NCBI GenBank assembly: GCA_900765525.1
Contig: CAAFRY010000236.1
Location: 1-6,466, forward strand
Length of the DNA: 6,466 bases
Origin: an uncultured Blautia sp.
GTDB taxonomy: Bacteria > Bacillota > Clostridia > Lachnospirales > Lachnospiraceae
Reading direction: 5' to 3'
Each line of letters begins with the position of its first letter. The stretch's first letter is position 1. The notes under the pieces were generated by a model. It did no database searches. It was not told where the DNA came from and saw nothing but the letters and a program-made list of their open reading frames with translations. Shown one piece after another: positions 5,879-6,466 of this stretch. A program made the position numbers and the translations under genes.

Positions 5879-5906
5879 CTGCAGGTATATTATGTGATAT
5901 TAAAGG
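5879..5906 (+). repeat. 28-bp direct repeat, copy 2
   Basis: This copy begins CTGCAGGTATATTATG and ends ATTAAAGG. It differs from copy 1 by two transitions. Both copies can encode the peptide LQVYYV(M/I)LK, but in different frames relative to each other, so they are not parts of one reading frame. About 45 bp separate it from the next terminator. Confidence 0.7.
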
Positions 5907-5949
5907 TGAAGAAAGAGATAAACCAGATTGTATGGAGACATAAAAATAA

Positions 5950-5996
5950 AAAAAGTTCAAGCACTTCAATCTCAACGATAAGTGCTTGAACTTTTT
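5950..5996 (-). terminator. Strong bidirectional terminator, mainly for the hydrolase gene
   Basis: A perfect 17-bp stem (5950-5966 with 5980-5996, core GTTCAAGCACTT/AAGTGCTTGAAC) encloses a 13-nt loop. On the - strand the stem runs into a long T-tract (TTTTTTTATTTTTA), an ideal intrinsic terminator 28 nt after the hydrolase stop. On the + strand the stem ends in five Ts and could stop read-through from the ABC operon. Confidence 0.92.
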
Positions 5997-6023
5997 CGTA
6001 TTAAATATAAAATATCATTTTTG

Positions 6024-6466
6024 CTATTCTTCATCCAAATAAATATTGATGGTATCCAAAAATAACTGGGGTACTTCCAGTTGTGGAAGATGTTTGGAAC
6101 GTTTTACCACACAGGTTTCAATAGATGGATTTATTTCTGCGTAGGAAGATGCAATTTCCTGGGAATCAGCTTCAGCCTGACCGCTTACTAAAAGAATACT
6201 CTGGTTAATTTCTTTTAACGCATGACTGATACTGTTATTAGTATAGCAGCCAATCATACTGGAAAGCAAAAATTTAGAGTTACTGAAGCTTTTATGAGCT
6301 GATTCATAATAAGTATCTATCATTTCCGGTGTAGCATTAAAAGGATTAAATAAGTATTTTTCTGTAAATAAAAGCTGTACATTGCTTTGGCAGGTTATCA
6401 TATTGTATACGAGGGTGCCAAAAACAGGAAGCTCTAATAAAAATTTATATAGTTTGCTTCTTTTTC
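6024..6466 (-). CDS. Alpha/beta hydrolase, C-terminal part (5' end beyond the window)
   Basis: The frame is open from the stop TAG (6026-6024) to the right edge, so 147 codons are visible and the true start lies outside. A Met codon at 6401 has residues FGTLVYN in frame before it and is internal. The fragment shows the lid/cap region (LFNPFNATPEMIDTYYESAH), the SISHALKEINQSILLVSG strand where the catalytic acid loop normally follows, and the C-terminal VVKRSKHLPQLEVPQLF, whose His (codon 6090-6092) fits the catalytic histidine. The nucleophile Ser would lie upstream. Such proteins are usually cytoplasmic esterase- or lipase-like enzymes; the substrate cannot be told. It is convergent with the ABC operon and has its own terminator at 5950-5996, so it is a separate transcription unit. 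Confidence 0.82.
   Translation of the reverse strand, partial: KRSKLYKFLLELPVFGTLVYNMITCQSNVQLLFTEKYLFNPFNATPEMIDTYYESAHKSFSNSKFLLSSMIGCYTNNSISHALKEINQSILLVSGQAEADSQEIASSYAEINPSIETCVVKRSKHLPQLEVPQLFLDTINIYLDEE

Larger units (their letters stand above)
5439..6023. other. 585-bp intergenic region between convergent genes, without a convincing protein gene
   Basis: This stretch separates the end of the ABC operon from the end of the hydrolase gene on the other strand. It holds a parS site, a long hairpin terminator, a GC-richer self-complementary segment, two pairs of imperfect direct repeats and a bidirectional terminator; each is listed separately. Several short open frames cross it on both strands, but none has a good ribosome binding site, and the longest on the + strand runs straight through the terminator hairpin. 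Confidence 0.6.

Noticed and set aside
6399..6401. ATG at 6401 (- strand) as the start of the hydrolase
   Set aside because: The frame continues open to the window edge with family-like residues before this Met, and the protein would lack its nucleophile region.

Overview
The window looks like chromosomal DNA from a low-GC Gram-positive anaerobe, most likely a gut Clostridia/Lachnospiraceae member. This is inferred from the AT-rich codon use, strong AAGGAGG-type ribosome binding sites, a Firmicutes-style sigma-A promoter, a perfect Firmicutes-type parS site, and protein sequences typical of that group. I could run no database search, so the family names rest on motifs I recognise.

Layout. 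Positions 1-199 hold a short GC-richer piece cut by the window edge (an open frame that stops at 94 and an 18-bp inverted repeat), then a sigma-A-like promoter (-35 at 109-114, -10 at 132-137) and a strong ribosome binding site. Positions 200-5438 are one tight four-gene operon on the + strand: (1) an ABC ATPase of the GldA/NatA/CcmA type with an extra 76-residue acidic tail; (2) a GldF-like ABC-2 permease; (3) a GldG-like auxiliary protein anchored at both ends; (4) a DUF4340 protein with one N-terminal anchor, three related modules and two long Glu/Ser/Thr-rich acidic insertions. The gaps are 3, 66 and 1 nt. Together they form the Gld-type ABC system: the ATPase drives the permease, while the GldG-like and DUF4340 proteins place large domains outside the membrane. 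In Bacteroidetes GldA/F/G are linked to gliding. In Clostridia the substrate is unknown.

Positions 5439-6023 contain no convincing protein gene but a lot of structure. A perfect parS palindrome (TGTTTCACGTGAAACA, 5440-5455) begins one base after the operon's stop codon. It is followed by a long hairpin that probably ends the operon (5526-5579), a more GC-rich self-complementary stretch open in several frames on both strands (5575-5778), two sets of imperfect direct repeats, and a 17-bp-stem bidirectional terminator (5950-5996). The parS site suggests this locus lies in the ParB-bound, origin-proximal part of the chromosome.

Positions 6024-6466 hold the C-terminal part of a convergent alpha/beta-hydrolase gene on the - strand, whose start lies beyond the right edge.

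The points most worth a second look are the parS site at the operon end, the acidic expansions in two proteins of the same ABC system, and the repeat-rich structured intergenic region.
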